Of a stretch of 64,000 bases of DNA, positions 48,501 to 57,015 are shown one piece after another; positions within the stretch are counted from its first letter, which is position 1, and the number at the start of each line of letters is the position of its first letter. The notes under the pieces were generated by a model. The model was not told the origin of the DNA. It worked only from the letters and a program-made list of their open reading frames with translations, and ran no database searches. The stretch comes from Pirellula sp. SH-Sr6A (GTDB lineage Bacteria; Planctomycetota; Planctomycetia; Pirellulales; Pirellulaceae): assembly GCF_001610875.1 (NCBI RefSeq), contig NZ_CP011272.1:1655988-1719987 (forward strand), given 5' to 3'. The position numbers were made by a program, and so were the translations under genes.

Positions 48501-48667
48501 GCGCTAGCTCCTGGGAGGGACGCCGAGATCGAGATGACAGGAAAGTCGACTTTGGGAAACAAGTCGACCCCCAGTTCCATGTAGGAGACGATTCCCAGCA
48601 CGACGGGGATGAGGACGAGAACCCACGTAAAAACGGGACGTCGAATGCAAAGGTCAGAGATACTCAT
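45566..48667 (-). CDS. RND-family multidrug/metabolite efflux permease (AcrB-like, HAE1)
   Basis: 1033 residues from ATG 48667, normal for a trimeric proton-driven RND pump of the inner membrane. It starts SISDLCIRRPVFTWVL, then has the long periplasmic porter domains (PGASAEEMESSVTKPLEEALNTIAGIDEL). TM helices 2-6 contain AIGIVIDDAVVVHEN, which holds the paired aspartates of the proton relay. The second half repeats the plan (GIVKKNGILQVDKTNELR). GGAGGAG precedes the start, and the ATG overlaps the stop of the adaptor gene (ATGA), so translation is coupled. Substrate not deducible. No outer-membrane channel gene is in the operon. Confidence 0.95.
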   Translation of the reverse strand: MSISDLCIRRPVFTWVLVLIPVVLGIVSYMELGVDLFPKVDFPVISISASLPGASAEEMESSVTKPLEEALNTIAGIDELRSTTREGSTTVVVRFVLEKNGDVGAQEARDKVSSISRSLPEGMETPLVNKFDLDAAPIITLGVSGNRDIREVTEIAKRQIQEMLQTVPGVGNVFLTGGRSRAINVRIDTDRLRAYGISVEEVRRSLVAQNLEVPGGIVDQGAKEMVLRTLGRVSQSEKFNDLIVANRGGYSIRIRDIGHAEDSIEEPRGLSRLDGQNAVSLFVQKQSGTNTVAISDAIQDRLGRIKKALPSDIRVEITQDQSRFIRVSMEEVKFHLLLAAGLVAVTILLFIRDWRTTIIATLAIPTSIVPTFLFMQFMGFTLNNITMLGLILAIGIVIDDAVVVHENIFRHMEENGLDAMRASIIGTKEISLAVLATSISLVVIFVPVAFMGGMVGRFFSSFGLTVAFAIVMSLFVSFTLTPMLCSRFLKLENGHGAQSKSGWVYRWMETFYGWVLRWSMRHRWLTILLSVLVVISTVPIAMNLGVNMIPRDDQSELQVSFITPEGYTLERTDAVVREIEDRLAKLPGVVHRFVSIGQSGSAKGQGDVTRGSIYLRLVELEDREYSQFGMMDRVREILKQYPDLRTSVSDVSALGGGPNGDNRIFQLSLQGPEVDQLAEYAEQLREKLNSLPGLVDIDSTLSMRKPELQVDIDRERAMDLGIPVQAIANSLNVLVGGQIVSSFKDGIEQYDVWLRADRQFRSDSQDLMALAIPSPTVGLVELGSLASLNEKQGPNQIDRLNRQRTVTIMAHPDGVSLNEAVRYANQCITEMNLPPEYGIVYGGQAEMLGETAYYFMVALGLSVTFMYLILAAQFESWVHPISILSGLPVTIPFGLLSLLLFRTPLDLYAMFGLFMLIGIVKKNGILQVDKTNELRDKGMPREQAILEANYTRLRPILMTTVMLMAAMIPIALGQGPGASARASMAKVIIGGQALSLVLSLVATPVMYSLLDDAKAWLGRRFSWIRKALIPAST

Positions 48668-50022
48668 TCGCGGTTCTCCTCCGATGAACTCTTCGGTGCA
48701 TTCGCCTGTTCCGAACGGCTCAGGCTTTCTCGTTCGACAACTGCTATGCCATCCGAAAGCAGCCGCTGGCCGCTGGTCGCGACCCTCGCGTTGACAGGTA
48801 GATCGGGGCTTGCGATTTCGATCCAATCGGAGGATTGTTCGCCAAGGGTCACGCGAACTTCTTTGGCGATATTTCCTTCGATCAAAAAGATCTTTTGGAT
48901 ACCCGCGAGGGAGTAGAGGCTCGAAGGAGGAACGGTCTTAGCGGTTTCTGTTTCCCCGACCAAGATCTGCGCTTTGGCAAATCCCCCGGGTTTGCAGAGT
49001 CCGGAGTCGTTGGGAACCGTCACTTCGACTTGAAATGTCCGATTGTTCCGCTCGATCGAGGGGCTGAGATTGGAGACGATTCCATGTTCGGGATTGGTGG
49101 TAGAAGCGATTTGAACCACGACAGTTTGGCCGATCGCAATTTTTGCGGCGTTGGATTCGGGGACGGCCAACCGCAGCTTGAGCGACTTTCCTAGCACGAG
49201 ACGAAAGACCTCGGTCCCGGGACGCAGCAATGTACCTTCGGTGACCATACGTTCCGAAATAGTGTAGAAGAGTTCGTTCGGGTTGTCGTGGAGGGTGGGA
49301 ACGGGAACCCGGATCTCGCAGTCGGAGAGTCTTTGTTGGGCGATTTCAAGATCCGCGGCACGGAGGCGGGCCGTAGCAGCGGCAGCATTGGCGAGCAGAA
49401 CTTGGTTCTTCCATTCCGATTCCATGACCTTGGCATCCGATCTCGCTTGCTCCAGATCCTCCACGCTGATGGCATTGCTCGCTTGCAAAGGGAGCATACG
49501 GCCAAGCCTGGATTGGGCCAATTCAAATCGGAGCTTCGCAGAAACAACACTGGGGAGGGAGCTCACATCGACATCAGGAGACGGAACGGACTTGAATCCC
49601 CATTTGGCCAACTCCGTTTGCAGACTCCTTTCTGCCTGCTCCAATGCCAAACGAAAGTCGGTGGAGTCAATTTCCAGCAGGACATCGCCTGGCTTTACCA
49701 CCGCGCCTAGATCGAAATGGATTTTGGAGACTCTTCCTTCGAGTTTCGAACTGAGAGCGAGTTCTTCGAATCCGAAGAAGGTTCCGACGGCTTGTACGGA
49801 TCGCTGCACATCGCGTTGCATGATAGGTGCGCTCGTGACAACCACGGCGTCGTCGGGAATCTCTGCAGAGTCTTTAGGACCGAGCTGCAAGGAATGGGAT
49901 CCGCCGCCATGTCCTTGCAACAAAAAGCGACCGGCGATGAAACTGACGGCAATGGTTCCTATCCAGATCCAAACGGGAAAGGAGCGCCGCGGGGCGATAG
50001 GTGTGGCAGTGGACTGCGTCAT
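48664..50022 (-). CDS. RND periplasmic adaptor (membrane-fusion protein, HlyD/AcrA family)
   Basis: 452 residues. N-terminal anchor helix (FPVWIWIGTIAVSFIAGRFLL) at about residues 15-35, then a lipoyl-type half (ALSSKLEGRVSKIHFDLGAVVKPGDVLLEID). A helical hairpin runs over about residues 120-230, followed by the second lipoyl/beta-barrel part (VVVQIASTTNPEHGIVSNLSP) and a membrane-proximal end. It links the RND pump to an outer-membrane channel. Cotranscribed with the permease and probably with marR, 86 bp upstream. Confidence 0.93.
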   Translation of the reverse strand: MTQSTATPIAPRRSFPVWIWIGTIAVSFIAGRFLLQGHGGGSHSLQLGPKDSAEIPDDAVVVTSAPIMQRDVQRSVQAVGTFFGFEELALSSKLEGRVSKIHFDLGAVVKPGDVLLEIDSTDFRLALEQAERSLQTELAKWGFKSVPSPDVDVSSLPSVVSAKLRFELAQSRLGRMLPLQASNAISVEDLEQARSDAKVMESEWKNQVLLANAAAATARLRAADLEIAQQRLSDCEIRVPVPTLHDNPNELFYTISERMVTEGTLLRPGTEVFRLVLGKSLKLRLAVPESNAAKIAIGQTVVVQIASTTNPEHGIVSNLSPSIERNNRTFQVEVTVPNDSGLCKPGGFAKAQILVGETETAKTVPPSSLYSLAGIQKIFLIEGNIAKEVRVTLGEQSSDWIEIASPDLPVNARVATSGQRLLSDGIAVVERESLSRSEQANAPKSSSEENRE

Positions 50023-50108
50023 GTTGGATCGAATACCCGCGTGGGGCTACCCGTATGGGCAAGGAGTGATGAGCAAAAGGGAAAAGGAAGTTTGTCGCGA
50101 GCGGAGTG

Positions 50109-50579
50109 CTAGGGAGACTCCAATTGTTTGACTTGCGCGGATGCCTGCCGGGCAATTTTGCGGAACAGGACCAAGAGGATTTCCTGCTCGTCGGGAGTGA
50201 GCGCCGAAAGAAGCGAGGAATGGAATTGATGCTTCATGCCGTGTGCGAAGTCGTAAGCGCGGCGTCCCTCAGGGGTCAAATCAACGTTCACGACCCGTCG
50301 GTCCGACTCCGATCGAGTTCGCTGCACATAGCCCCGCTGTTCTAAGGAATCGACAATGGGAGTCATGGAATTCACGGCCAATCCCAGATGCTCCGCGAGG
50401 GCTCGCATCATTTGAGGCCCTGACTCTCCGAGATACTCGATCACGACGAAGTCGTGATGCCCCAGATTCATGTGCGGGTTGCTCGCAGCGGCCGCATGCA
50501 ACGATTGAAAATGTTTGAAAATCTCGCGGATGCTCCGCTCAAAGTCAGAGATCCGCGTCTCCAGTTCGTTTTGTTCCAT
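50109..50579 (-). CDS. MarR-family transcriptional regulator
   Basis: 156 residues. The winged helix contains GPQMMRALAEHLGLAVNSMTPIVDSLEQRGYVQRTRSESDRRVVNVDLTPEGR; the DRR wing and D.R.V.. pattern are typical MarR. It dimerises through N- and C-terminal helices and usually loses DNA binding when a phenolic or oxidative ligand is present. It heads the adaptor-permease operon, with a palindrome over its own promoter, so autoregulated control of efflux is likely. Confidence 0.93.
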   Translation of the reverse strand: MEQNELETRISDFERSIREIFKHFQSLHAAAASNPHMNLGHHDFVVIEYLGESGPQMMRALAEHLGLAVNSMTPIVDSLEQRGYVQRTRSESDRRVVNVDLTPEGRRAYDFAHGMKHQFHSSLLSALTPDEQEILLVLFRKIARQASAQVKQLESP

Positions 50580-50605
50580 TAGCCAACCATTCCGAATAAT
50601 TCGAA

Positions 50606-50622
50606 GTTAGAACTATTCTAAC
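50606..50622 (-). promoter_or_regulatory. Probable MarR operator
   Basis: Perfect 17-bp palindrome GTTAGAA-CTA-TTCTAAC, 26 bp before the marR start and just downstream of a predicted -10 element. A second, overlapping repeat (ATTCTA-ACAC-TAGAAT, 50615-50630) suggests a paired site. Size and symmetry match MarR-dimer operators. Confidence 0.7.
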
Positions 50623-50649
50623 ACTAGAATGATTCGTTCGCCGAGTCAA
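50621..50649 (-). promoter_or_regulatory. Predicted promoter of the marR-efflux operon
   Basis: Minus-strand TTGACT (plus 50644-50649), 17-bp spacer, TAGTGT (plus 50621-50626). The operator palindrome overlaps its -10 edge, which would block RNA polymerase when MarR is bound. Confidence 0.55.
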
Positions 50650-50806
50650 GCGCACGTCGAACAAAAAATACGGAGGAATGGGCTGGGCGTATGCAGTTGT
50701 TGGATTGCGACTCGCCCGACCTGACTTGGGAGGTATAGTATCACTCCCCGTCACACCGGCGCGCACCAGCGCCGATCTGCCGACTGCTCTTTCATGAATC
50801 CAGCTT

Positions 50807-53593
50807 ATGCCAGTTCCTGTGCCTGCCCAACCGTCGATGTGCTTCCCCAGTTCCGAAGCACTCCGTGCTACCGCTGAGCACCAACGACTTGTCGCTGCTC
50901 GAGCGAGGAAGGAGCATTGGCAGCGATGGGGCTCTTATCTTCCAGAGAGGCAGTGGGGTACGGTTCGAGAGGATTACTCGGAGAATCAAGAGCCGTGGTT
51001 TTACCTGCCTCATGATCACGCCCGTTCTCGCGCCTTCCGATGGGGCGAGGATGGATTGCTGGGAATTTGCGATCGGCGTGGGAGGCTTTGTTTTTCGTTC
51101 GCGTTCTGGAATACCCGCGATCCGATTCTCAAAGAACGGCTCTTCGGTTTGAGCGGTCCTGAGGGGAATCACGGGGAGGACGTGAAAGAGTGCTATTACT
51201 ACTTGGACGCCACGCCGACCCATTCCTACATGAAGGGTCTTTACAAGTATCCCCAGGCCAGATTCCCGTACGAGGAGCTCGGCGACGTCAATCGACAACG
51301 ATCGCGACTGGAGGAGGAGTTTGAGATTCTCGACTCCGAGGTCTTTACCAACGACGCTTACTTCGATTGCCAGATGGAGTATTGCAAAGCGGACCCCAAC
51401 GATCTGTTGATCCGACTCACGGTTCACAATCGAGGGGATGCGCCGGCGGTTCTTCATATCCTCCCAACTCTTTGGTTCCACAACTCCTGGATCTGGGGTT
51501 GCAATCACGAGGGGTGCGAGATGAAGCCTCGCATGGTTTTGCAACGAACCGCAGAGGAACCCGATGGGTTCGTGGCCTGCGATCACTCCACGCTGGGCAA
51601 ATTTGAGTTCCGTGTCGAGAGCGACGGCGACGATCTGACCCCGCGCTGGCTTTTCACGGAAAACGAGACCAACCCGAATCGGCATCCAGGAACGCCCACT
51701 TCCGGAAAAGCCTACAAGGATGCATTTCACGAGCATGTGGTCGGCGGGGCTGTCAATGGTGCGGACACCCGTGCGAGTGGGACCAAATGCGCTGCCCACT
51801 ACGTGTTGATTGTACATCCCAACAAACCGCTGGTTCTCCGCTGCCGATTGACGGGCCAGCCGCCGGAGTCGAGTTCCACCCCACCTCGTAGGGCCGCATC
51901 ATCGAGCGACAAGAAATCGTCCATCACAGCAAACCGGTTTGGTTCCGATTTCGATTCATTGTTTACAAAAAGAATCACCGAAGCCGACGAGTTCTACTCG
52001 CACGTCATTCCGGAAAAGCTTTGCCCGGAACAGCGCCGGGTCGCGAGGCAAGCGTACGCTGGCCTGCTGTGGTCGAAGCAATATTACTACTACGTCGTTG
52101 ATTCATGGATAAAGGGGGACTCGAACAGTCCACCGATCCCGTATGGTCGAGATTCGGGTCGGAATCGAGATTGGATGCACTTGTTCAACAGCGACGTGAT
52201 TTCGATGCCCGACAAGTGGGAGTACCCCTGGTACGCCGCTTGGGATCTAGCCTTCCACATGATTCCCTTGGCTCGAGTCGATGCCGAGTTTGCCAAAAGC
52301 CAATTGGTTTTGTTCCTTCGTGAATGGTACATGCATCCCAACGGCCAGATCCCCGCTTACGAATGGGCCTTGAGCGACGTCAATCCACCGGTTCACGCTT
52401 GGGCGTGCTGGCAGGTATACCAACTCTCGAAAGATCGCGAGTTCCTAGCTAGAACCTTCCAGAAATTGCTGCTGAATTTCACTTGGTGGGTGAATCGAAA
52501 AGACGAACGTGGTCGGCATGTGTTCAGCGGAGGGTTCCTTGGACTCGATAACATCGGAGTCTTTGATCGAAGCAAGCCGTTGCCTGGGGGTGGGACGTTG
52601 GATCAAGCCGACGCGACCGCTTGGATGGCGTTTTATTGTGGCTGCATGCTTCAGATGGCCCTCGAGTTGGCCGATGAAAACCAAGCCTACTCGGACATGG
52701 CCAGCAAATTCTTTGAGCATTATGTTGAGATCGCCGAGGCGATGAATACGCTCCACGGGACGGGTCTTTGGGAGGAGGAAGATGGCTTCTACTACGACCA
52801 TCTATTTCGAGATGGAAAGAGTACCGCCATGCGTGTCCGATCGCTCGTCGGGCTGATTCCCCTTTGCACCAATGTAACGATCCATGAGTCCAAGATTCGC
52901 GCTCTGCCCGGATTCCAACGGCGCATGAATTGGTTTCTGAAGTATCGTCCCGAGATGGCCAAGCACATGTCGTACATGGAGCAGCACGAGGGGGATAGTG
53001 GCGAAGGGATCATGAGGCTCCTCGCGATACCATCGCCGGAGCGTTTCCGACGATTGCTTGCGTACATGCTCGATGAGAACGAGTTCCTGTCTCCCTTTGG
53101 CGTTCGATCTTTGTCGGCCGTGCATCGGGAGAAGCCGTTTGTTTTCGACCATGCGGGGGGGCGTGAAGCGGTCGGATATGTGCCGGGGGAAAGCGATACG
53201 GCGATGTTCGGGGGAAATAGCAACTGGCGAGGTCCGGTGTGGTACCCGCTGAACTACTTGATCGTCCGTTCGCTTCGCGAGTACTACGAGTTCTACGGCG
53301 ATTCCTTTCAAGTCGAGTGCCCCACCGGATCGGGCAACCAAATGAACTTGAAGGAGGTAGCCGACGAAATCGAGCGTCGCTTGATCAGTCTCTTCATGCC
53401 GGATTCCGATGGCAGACGGCCTTGCCACGGAAATGATCCCCGTTACAGCGAGAATCCCGATTGGAAGGACTTGATCCTGTTCTACGAGTACTTCCATGGC
53501 GATAACGGCCGAGGGCTGGGAGCAAGCCATCAGACGGGGTGGACAGCGTTGGTAGCGACGATGCTCGAACATCAGTCCGATTGCGTCGAATAA
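50807..53593 (+). CDS. GH63-type glucosidase-like protein (MGH1-like, yeast YMR196W family)
   Basis: 928 residues. The motifs WGSYLPERQWGTVREDYS, YLPHDHARSRAFRWGEDG, DPILKERLFGL and EGNHGEDVKECYYYLDATPTHSY match a widely conserved GH63-related family. The C-terminal (alpha/alpha)6 barrel includes WKYPWYAAWDL-like (WEYPWYAAWDLAFH), LDNIGVFDRSKPLPGGGTLDQADATAWMAFYC and WRGPVWYPLNYL. No signal peptide is evident, so it is probably cytoplasmic and acts on a glucoside or trehalose-like compatible solute; substrate unproven. ATG 50807 or 50837 could start it. A hairpin follows the stop. Confidence 0.88.
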   Translation: MPVPVPAQPSMCFPSSEALRATAEHQRLVAARARKEHWQRWGSYLPERQWGTVREDYSENQEPWFYLPHDHARSRAFRWGEDGLLGICDRRGRLCFSFAFWNTRDPILKERLFGLSGPEGNHGEDVKECYYYLDATPTHSYMKGLYKYPQARFPYEELGDVNRQRSRLEEEFEILDSEVFTNDAYFDCQMEYCKADPNDLLIRLTVHNRGDAPAVLHILPTLWFHNSWIWGCNHEGCEMKPRMVLQRTAEEPDGFVACDHSTLGKFEFRVESDGDDLTPRWLFTENETNPNRHPGTPTSGKAYKDAFHEHVVGGAVNGADTRASGTKCAAHYVLIVHPNKPLVLRCRLTGQPPESSSTPPRRAASSSDKKSSITANRFGSDFDSLFTKRITEADEFYSHVIPEKLCPEQRRVARQAYAGLLWSKQYYYYVVDSWIKGDSNSPPIPYGRDSGRNRDWMHLFNSDVISMPDKWEYPWYAAWDLAFHMIPLARVDAEFAKSQLVLFLREWYMHPNGQIPAYEWALSDVNPPVHAWACWQVYQLSKDREFLARTFQKLLLNFTWWVNRKDERGRHVFSGGFLGLDNIGVFDRSKPLPGGGTLDQADATAWMAFYCGCMLQMALELADENQAYSDMASKFFEHYVEIAEAMNTLHGTGLWEEEDGFYYDHLFRDGKSTAMRVRSLVGLIPLCTNVTIHESKIRALPGFQRRMNWFLKYRPEMAKHMSYMEQHEGDSGEGIMRLLAIPSPERFRRLLAYMLDENEFLSPFGVRSLSAVHREKPFVFDHAGGREAVGYVPGESDTAMFGGNSNWRGPVWYPLNYLIVRSLREYYEFYGDSFQVECPTGSGNQMNLKEVADEIERRLISLFMPDSDGRRPCHGNDPRYSENPDWKDLILFYEYFHGDNGRGLGASHQTGWTALVATMLEHQSDCVE

Positions 53594-53599
53594 ATAAAA

Positions 53600-53653
53600 A
53601 ACGCTGCTCAAATCGTTGTTGGCCGATTCTGCAGCGTTGAAAGCTTTTTGTAG
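53600..53653 (+). terminator. Hairpin terminator after the GH63-like gene
   Basis: Perfect 8-bp stem AACGCTGC / GCAGCGTT (53600-53607, 53631-53638), then GAAAGCTTTTT. This is the only convergent junction in the window with a plain terminator and no dispersed repeat. Confidence 0.6.
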
Positions 53654-53720
53654 TGGCACGATGCGACAAGTCATGCGTCCACGTTATGGTTTGGGTATCG
53701 ATTACCCCCGACGGGCCTCG

Positions 53721-53924
53721 CTAAGCGGCGCGTCGTGCGTTTTTTTGTTCATGGACTGGTTTGATGTCTTGCGCAGAGACTTCCAGTTCCGTACGAAGGA
53801 TTTTAACATGCGGTGGAGCTTCCACTCCAATCCGTACTTTATCACCGTTAACACGAACAATGGTTAGCACGATATCGTCGCCCAGATGGACTCGCTCGGA
53901 CTCTCTTCTGGACAGTATCAACAT
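53721..53924 (-). CDS. csrA: Carbon storage regulator, mRNA-binding CsrA
   Basis: 67 residues. MLILSRRESERVHLGDDIVLTIVRVNGDKVRIGVEAPP... is the CsrA consensus (shown by MLIL.R...E, the GDDI turn and RIGVEAP). It binds GGA motifs in mRNA leaders as a dimer and controls translation. In other bacteria CsrA is countered by FliW or small RNAs; neither is visible nearby. It converges on the GH63-like gene. Confidence 0.96.
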   Translation of the reverse strand: MLILSRRESERVHLGDDIVLTIVRVNGDKVRIGVEAPPHVKILRTELEVSAQDIKPVHEQKNARRAA

Positions 53925-54018
53925 ATTGAGATTCCATTCCCCTTATGCCGCTGGGCTATTGGTGTTAGTCGACGTTCGCAGCCCAAGTCACGAACGTCGA
54001 ACCCATGGCTAACGCCTA

Positions 54019-54285
54019 TCACGCGGCCGTCAGGACAAGTTCCTTGACACAGCGCGTTCCAGCACGTTGACCGGTGGAGTCATAAAACAGGACCCGAGCA
54101 GTCGCGATATCAAAGACCGCAGTCAATCGGATGCTACGTGGTCCATGCAAACAATACAAAATTCCGCAGGCATTTCCCTGCTTGTGCAATCGTTTCTCCG
54201 TCAGCGGAAACGCTTTCGGGACTAGTTGGTTTAGATTACAGATCTCTTCTTCAACAATCTCACGAATTTGAGCAAAGTCTGACAA
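54019..54285 (-). CDS. Small conserved-looking protein of unknown function
   Basis: 88 residues from TTG 54285, with GGATGG six bases upstream. No family recognised. The start is acidic and helical (DFAQIREIVEEEICNLNQ). A strand-rich end follows (GILYCLHGPRSIRLTAVFDIATARVLFYDSTGQRAGTR), whose composition looks like real protein. It lies 94 bp upstream of csrA on the same strand, so it may be cotranscribed. The TTG start and lack of a known family keep confidence low. Confidence 0.45.
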   Translation of the reverse strand: MSDFAQIREIVEEEICNLNQLVPKAFPLTEKRLHKQGNACGILYCLHGPRSIRLTAVFDIATARVLFYDSTGQRAGTRCVKELVLTAA

Positions 54286-54496
54286 TTGAAACCATCCAAC
54301 GCTTGAGTAAACATGATGTTATCGCCACCTACTCCACTCCTCGACCATCGACCTTGTCGATTTGCGAAGAGGTAACGTCTCGGCAAGAGAGTCTATCGAC
54401 TACCTGTCCAGCAAGAGTTACTCGGGCATCGTCAAAAGCCGGTAGAATCAAGAGCTCCAACCGAACTCCTAGCAAGGTTGGTGAAGATGAAATCCT

Positions 54497-55702
54497 TTGA
54501 CCAATCCGACCACTTTACCACCGAAGGAACACAGGATTTTGAGATACGCTCAAGTCGTCGCGATCACCTGTTTGTTTCTATGGTTCGAGCCTATCGCCTC
54601 TGAAAAACCGGCGCATGCTCTATTTCAAGAGATTACGAATGCGGCCGATGCGACGACAGCTTCCAAGGCCGCGATTCGCCGGATGGAGTTCAGCCACTCC
54701 CTACAAGAAACGGTCGCCAATGCAACTCCTGTAGCGCCTCCCGCAGTACCCTCCGTTACGTCCTCCGAACAGCCTCCCTCGTCACCATCGAATTCGTCGA
54801 CCAATTTGGAGGTCGCAAACGAGCGAACAATCGACTTGCACATCCTACTACCGCCCCACACGACCGCGGCTCCGATAATTCTTGTTCTTGGGGACTTGGG
54901 ATCCAATCCGAAAGCGTGCGATTATTTGATGAACCATTGGGCGCAACAAGGCCTTGCCTGCATCTTCCTCTCCCACGGTGATAGGATCGATACGATTCTC
55001 GCACAGGCACCTCTGGTGAACCGGATTTCTGCTTACCAGTCGCTCGGTAACACTCACACTTTGCATACTCGAGCTGATGATGCGGCGCGAGCTATTTCCG
55101 TGCTCCGACAATGGTCCGAGTCGCCGAACCATCCACTAACAGGGCAATTCGATTGGAATCGATTTGGAATCGTGGGGCATGGCTTTGGGGCGAGCGTTAC
55201 CCTTCAAGTTTTGACCGATACCACACGAATGCGTCCATCCTCGCATTCGAACGTATCGACCGCTGGCCTGCTGGCTCCAATCCTCCCCAAAGCGGTCTGT
55301 CTCTTAGGACCCACGCCACTCTCCGGAGAGGAACAAAGAGAGCTTGCATCGTTACCATGCCTACCGGGATTGATCATCAGCGCCGATTTGGACGAATCGT
55401 TGATTCGCCGACCTGATCCACTTCGGCGCAACCATTGGTTCGCAAGCTATCCAGATTGTGCAGATCGTTTTGAATTGCGCATTCTCGACGGCAGGCACTT
55501 CGATTTCACCAGCACACCCCTCCGCTTCGGTCGTGCGAATCGCAATCCGAATTACCATCCGCTGTTGCAATCGATCACGACAACATTTTTTCAAGCCTAT
55601 TTGGAGGCCGATCCCGCTGCCAGCGAGGCATTGGTGACCCCCGATTTAAACCCTGCGATCCAATCGACCATCCGGTGGTCGCGCACTTTGGCGAAACCGT
55701 GA
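54497..55702 (+). CDS. Alpha/beta-hydrolase-fold protein with nucleophile Ser replaced by Gly
   Basis: 401 residues. A hydrophobic N-terminal segment (VVAITCLFLWFEPIAS) and a Ser/Pro-rich linker precede a PAF-acetylhydrolase/dienelactone-hydrolase-like fold: LHILLPPHTTAAPIILVLGDLGSN, a beta strand plus FGIVGHGFGASVTLQVL, and late Asp and His (ISADLDES, DGRHFDF). The nucleophile elbow, expected as GxSxG, reads GHGFGA, so the catalytic serine is glycine. The protein may be inactive or use another residue. TTG 54497 is the available upstream start; the true start is uncertain. Likely exported. Confidence 0.7.
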   Translation: MTNPTTLPPKEHRILRYAQVVAITCLFLWFEPIASEKPAHALFQEITNAADATTASKAAIRRMEFSHSLQETVANATPVAPPAVPSVTSSEQPPSSPSNSSTNLEVANERTIDLHILLPPHTTAAPIILVLGDLGSNPKACDYLMNHWAQQGLACIFLSHGDRIDTILAQAPLVNRISAYQSLGNTHTLHTRADDAARAISVLRQWSESPNHPLTGQFDWNRFGIVGHGFGASVTLQVLTDTTRMRPSSHSNVSTAGLLAPILPKAVCLLGPTPLSGEEQRELASLPCLPGLIISADLDESLIRRPDPLRRNHWFASYPDCADRFELRILDGRHFDFTSTPLRFGRANRNPNYHPLLQSITTTFFQAYLEADPAASEALVTPDLNPAIQSTIRWSRTLAKP

Positions 55703-55703
55703 G

Positions 55704-56965
55704 AGTTTCTCGCAAAGGCGCGAAGCTCGCAACAATCCAGCAGGAAGAAGGTCCTCGCAACGGCGCAAAGCTCGCAGGGGGAAAGCAGGGGATGAAGAGA
55801 GAGGGGATCATGATGGATGACGAGCTTTGATAAGTGACCCGAAGCCAGTCCGATAAAGTTCGCAATTCATTCGATTCTCTCCCTTCTTCTCCCCGCATCC
55901 TTTGCGCCTTGGCGCCTTGGCGCGAAACTTCCTCCAGAACTCAGAAGTTTCTCGCAACGGCGCAAAGCTCGCAGGGGGAAAGCAGGGGATGAAGAGAGAG
56001 GGGATCGGGATGGATGACGAGCTTTGATAAGTGACCCGTAGCCAGTCCGATAAAGTTCGCAATTCATTCGATTCTCTCCTTCTTCTCCCCGCATCCTTTG
56101 CGCCTTGGCGCCTTGGCGCGCAACTTCCTCCAGAACTCAGAAGTTTCTCGCAACGGCGCAAAGCTCGCAGGGGGAAAGTAGGGGATGAAGAGAGAGGGGA
56201 TCATGATGGATGACGAGCTTTGATAAGTGACCCGAAGCCAGTCCGATAAAGTTCGCAATTCATTCGATTCTCTCCCTTCTTCTCCCCGCATCCTTTGCGC
56301 CTTGGCGCCTTGGCGCGAAACTTCCTCCAGAACTCAGAAGTTTCTCGCAACGGCGCAAAGCTCGCGAAAGGAAAGCAGGAGATGAAGAGAGAGGAGATCG
56401 TGATGTGCGACGAGCTTGAAGAAGTGATCCGATGGCAACTCCAATCGAAGTTTGATTTACTCCATTCCCACCATCTCTTCTCCCCCCATCCTTGGCGCCT
56501 TGGCGCGCAACTTCCTCCAGAACCAAGAAGTTTCTCGCAAAGGCGCAAAGCTCGCGAAAGGAAAGCAGGAGATGAAGAGAGAGGAGATCGTGATGTGCGA
56601 CGAGCTTGAAGAAGTGATCCGATGGCAATCCCAAACGAAGTTTGATTCACTCCATTCCCACCATCTCTTCTCCCCCCATCCTTTGCGCCTTGGCGCCTTG
56701 GCGCGCAACTTCCTCCAGAACCAAGAAGTTTCTCGCAAAGGCGCAAAGCTCGCGAAAGGAAAGCAGGAGATGAAGAGAGAGGAGATCGTGATGTGCGACG
56801 AGCTTTAAGAAGTAATCCGATGGCAACTCCAATCGAAGTTTGATTCACTCCATTCCCACCATCTCTTCTCCCCCCATCCTTTGCGCCTTGGCGCCTTGGC
56901 GCGCAACTTCCTCCAGAACCAAGAAGTTTCTCGCAACGGCGCAAAGCTCGCAGGGGGAAAGCAGG
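55704..56965. repeat. ~195-bp tandem array with large imperfect hairpins (7 units)
   Basis: The GAAGTTTCTCGCAACGGCGCAAAG motif (first ~12 bases invariant) recurs near 55947, 56140, 56337, 56528, 56726 and 56921, with degenerate copies near 55705 and 55757. Each unit ends in GCGCCTTGGCGCGAAACTTC-type sequence, which pairs across CTCCAGAACTCA with the next GAAGTTTC, an 8-bp perfect core extended by imperfect GCGCC/GGCGC pairing. Early units share one middle segment (AAGCCAGTCCGATAAAG) and late units another (CCGATGGCAACTCC). Open frames inside are artefacts. It fills a convergent junction. Confidence 0.95.
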
Positions 56966-57015
56966 GGGTGAAGAGAGGGGAGGTTGGAGCGGCGGGATTA
57001 GTGCCGACAGTGGGG

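Noticed and set aside
54138-54500. 120-codon plus-strand frame upstream of the hydrolase gene
   Set aside because: Overlaps the minus-strand 54019-54285 frame and ends at the hydrolase start. Low-complexity Ser/Thr composition, no recognisable motif.
55704-56965. Real proteins in the 195-bp array (minus-strand frame up to 247 codons)
   Set aside because: Periodic translation of the repeat in several frames on both strands.
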